In this document: positions 34,845 through 35,973 of the stretch, in pieces
Numbering within the stretch: position 1 is the stretch's first letter
How the letters are laid out: each line of letters opens with the position of its first letter
DNA from: Streptococcus sobrinus DSM 20742 = ATCC 33478
GTDB taxonomy: Bacteria > Bacillota > Bacilli > Lactobacillales > Streptococcaceae
DNA length: 35,973 nucleotides
Reading direction: 5' to 3'
Assembly (NCBI RefSeq): GCF_000686605.1
Contig: NZ_JMLC01000023.1
Span: 1 to 35,973 of the forward strand
Program-made: the position numbers and the translations under genes
The notes under the pieces: generated by a model
Databases searched by the model: none
What the model was told of the DNA's origin: nothing
The model's input: the letters and a program-made list of their open reading frames with translations, nothing else

Positions 34845-34872
34845 GCCAAGTTCATCTGAGCTTGGCTTTTTT
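34845..34872 (+). terminator. Intrinsic terminator after the aminotransferase
   Basis: GCCAAGTTCA and TGAGCTTGGC form a near-perfect hairpin, followed by six T. Confidence 0.85.
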
Positions 34873-34938
34873 ATGGTTAAATTGCTTTTGATTTTTATTA
34901 GAATTGACTTCAATTGAGAGTAATCTTAATCTATAAGA

Positions 34939-34967
34939 TTGGCAAAATAGAATGGACATGATACAAT
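34939..34967 (+). promoter_or_regulatory. Promoter of the second DUF3267 gene
   Basis: TTGGCA and TACAAT are spaced by 17 bases, about 67 bases before the chosen ATG. Confidence 0.65.
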
Positions 34968-35040
34968 AAAGAGTAATGACATACGATTTGGCATTGGCTT
35001 ACAGGGATAAGATTAAAGGAACGTGGCGGGAGAGGCCCAG

Positions 35041-35598
35041 ATGGAACTGATTGAGGATTTAAATATTTTACAGAGAAAGGCATTATCAGTAGGGCTGCTT
35101 TGCGCCAGCCTTTTGCTCTGTATACCCTTCTTTTTCTTTTTTTCTTGGCTGTCCAGACTGATTATTGGCATTTCCAATATCTTTTTTAATTATTGGTGGG
35201 AGCCTTTTTTCGCTCCCTTTGCTTTGGCCCTTTTATTGGTTATCCACGAGGGGATTCATGGCTTTTATTTCAAACTTTTCAAGCCTGAGAATCCTTTGAA
35301 GTATGGTACTGATTGGCGTTTGGGCCTCTTTAATGCCACCAGTCCTGGTTCTCGATATCCTAGAAGCCAGATGCTAATTATTTATTTGGCCCCCTTTGTC
35401 CTGACCAGCCTGCTCTTGACCCTGCTTCTAGCCTTGGGGACACTTTCTCCCCTTGCCTATCTCTTCTTAGCAGTCATTCACACAGCCATGTGCGTAGGAG
35501 ATTTTTACTTTTCCTACCTCTTGCTTTGGAAATACCGCAAGTATTCGATTTTGGTTGAGGATACAGAAACTGGTATTAAAATTTTTAGTCTTGAATAA
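35041..35598 (+). CDS. DUF3267-type membrane metallopeptidase-like protein, second copy
   Basis: The 185-residue protein is a paralogue of the gene at 30775, with the same length, helix pattern and motifs. It has LLVIHEGIHGFYFKLFKPENP (His69, Glu70, His73), TSPGSRYPRSQMLIIYLAPF, CVGDFYFSYLL and SILVEDTETGIKIF. The N-terminal half has diverged more than the second half. The ATG at 35041 aligns with the paralogue's first residue and follows GGGAGAGG. A GTG six codons earlier with AAAGGA is the alternative. It lies beside IS3-type sequence, but its promoter and reading frame are intact. Confidence 0.78.
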   Translation: MELIEDLNILQRKALSVGLLCASLLLCIPFFFFFSWLSRLIIGISNIFFNYWWEPFFAPFALALLLVIHEGIHGFYFKLFKPENPLKYGTDWRLGLFNATSPGSRYPRSQMLIIYLAPFVLTSLLLTLLLALGTLSPLAYLFLAVIHTAMCVGDFYFSYLLLWKYRKYSILVEDTETGIKIFSLE

Positions 35599-35653
35599 AC
35601 CAAGTGGCATCTGTACTTTATTAGTCTTATCATAGAAATAACCCTAGCATGGT

Positions 35654-35680
35654 TGTAGTGACCCCAAAAAGTTGGACATA
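35654..35680 (-). mobile_element. Terminal inverted repeat of an IS3-family element
   Basis: TGTAGTGACCCCAAAAAG, followed by TTGGACA, resembles the ends of IS150-group IS3 elements. It lies just outside the transposase stop, so it marks the 3' boundary of the element in this window. The other end is beyond the window. Confidence 0.65.
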
Positions 35681-35685
35681 ATAGT

Positions 35686-35973
35686 TTAAGTAAAGGATTG
35701 CGTTCTGTATTGCACAGGACTCAGTCCTTTTAGTTTTAATTTAATCCGTTTATTGTTGTAATAAGCAATGTAATCTGAGATTGCGAGCTTTAAGGCCTCA
35801 ATGGATGGAAAGTCCTTCTCAAAGCCATAGAACATTTCAGATTTTAAGGTTCCAAAGAAAGACTCCATCATTCCATTATCTAAACTGTTACCCTTACGAG
35901 ACATGGATGGTATCATCTTATGCTCTTTTAGAAAATGGTGATAAGAAGCGTGCTGATACTGCCAACCTTGGTC
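35686..35973 (-). CDS. IS3-family (IS150 group) transposase, C-terminal part
   Basis: The minus-strand frame is open to the window edge and begins DQGWQYQHASYHHFLKEHK. It continues SMSRKGNSLDNGMMESFFG and YIAYYNNKRIKLKLKGLSP. These are the second half of the DDE integrase core of IS3 OrfB, including the final Glu in MESFFG. The usual DNA in SRKGNCxDNA is here DNG, a mild change. About 95 residues are visible and the rest is outside. The reading frame shows no break. Confidence 0.85.
   Translation of the reverse strand, partial: DQGWQYQHASYHHFLKEHKMIPSMSRKGNSLDNGMMESFFGTLKSEMFYGFEKDFPSIEALKLAISDYIAYYNNKRIKLKLKGLSPVQYRTQSFT

Noticed and set aside
35023..35040. GTG start for the second DUF3267 gene
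   Set aside because: It would add six residues absent from the paralogue, whose first Met aligns with the ATG at 35041; not fully excluded because AAAGGA precedes the GTG.

Overview
The window looks like chromosome of a streptococcus, probably one of the mutans/sobrinus/downei type. Evidence: low-to-middle G+C, strong AGGAGG ribosome sites, T-box riboswitches, and the pairings methyltransferase-prsA-alaS and chorismate mutase-trpEGDCFBA. This placement is inferred from gene content, not from an rRNA sequence.

Layout. Bases 1-1935 are insertion-sequence debris: an IS30-type fragment abuts a frameshifted IS982-type transposase, which has beheaded an alpha/beta hydrolase. An intact CitMHS-type organic-acid transporter follows. 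Bases 3631-7063 hold a leader with three hairpins and a four-gene unit: ABC ATPase, ABC-2 permease, DesK-like sensor kinase and LuxR-type regulator. A polytopic membrane protein with an apparently leaderless mRNA follows. Bases 8626-16401 are the tryptophan operon. It has one promoter, a complete Trp T-box, a second T-box module lacking Stem I, chorismate mutase, then trpE-G-D-C-F-B-A. A structured repeat interrupts the operon between trpG and trpD. Next come a small AhpD-like/acyl-CoA-dehydrogenase-like pair and ftsK.

Bases 21363-21776 form a compact, self-contained unit for a 57-residue peptide with a bacteriocin/ComC-type leader. It has its own promoter, a perfect inverted repeat at the predicted transcription start, a strong ribosome site and a terminator. 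Beyond it lie a small minus-strand gene and a decayed FMN/FAD reductase. Bases 24078-29921 hold an O-methyltransferase, a membrane-anchored PrsA-like foldase, and an alanine T-box that precedes two LURP-one-like proteins and alaS.

Bases 29922-35973 are more accessory. Two copies of a structured repeat, sharing an 86-base identical core, flank a DUF3267 metallopeptidase-like gene, a MarR regulator and a cysteine-free rhodanese. After these come an amidohydrolase/aminotransferase pair, a second DUF3267 paralogue and the end of an IS3-type element.

The points most worth a second look are the peptide unit, the T-box with one decoding stem and two antiterminator modules, the repeat family whose stems show compensatory changes, and the LURP-one pair placed under alanine control with alaS.
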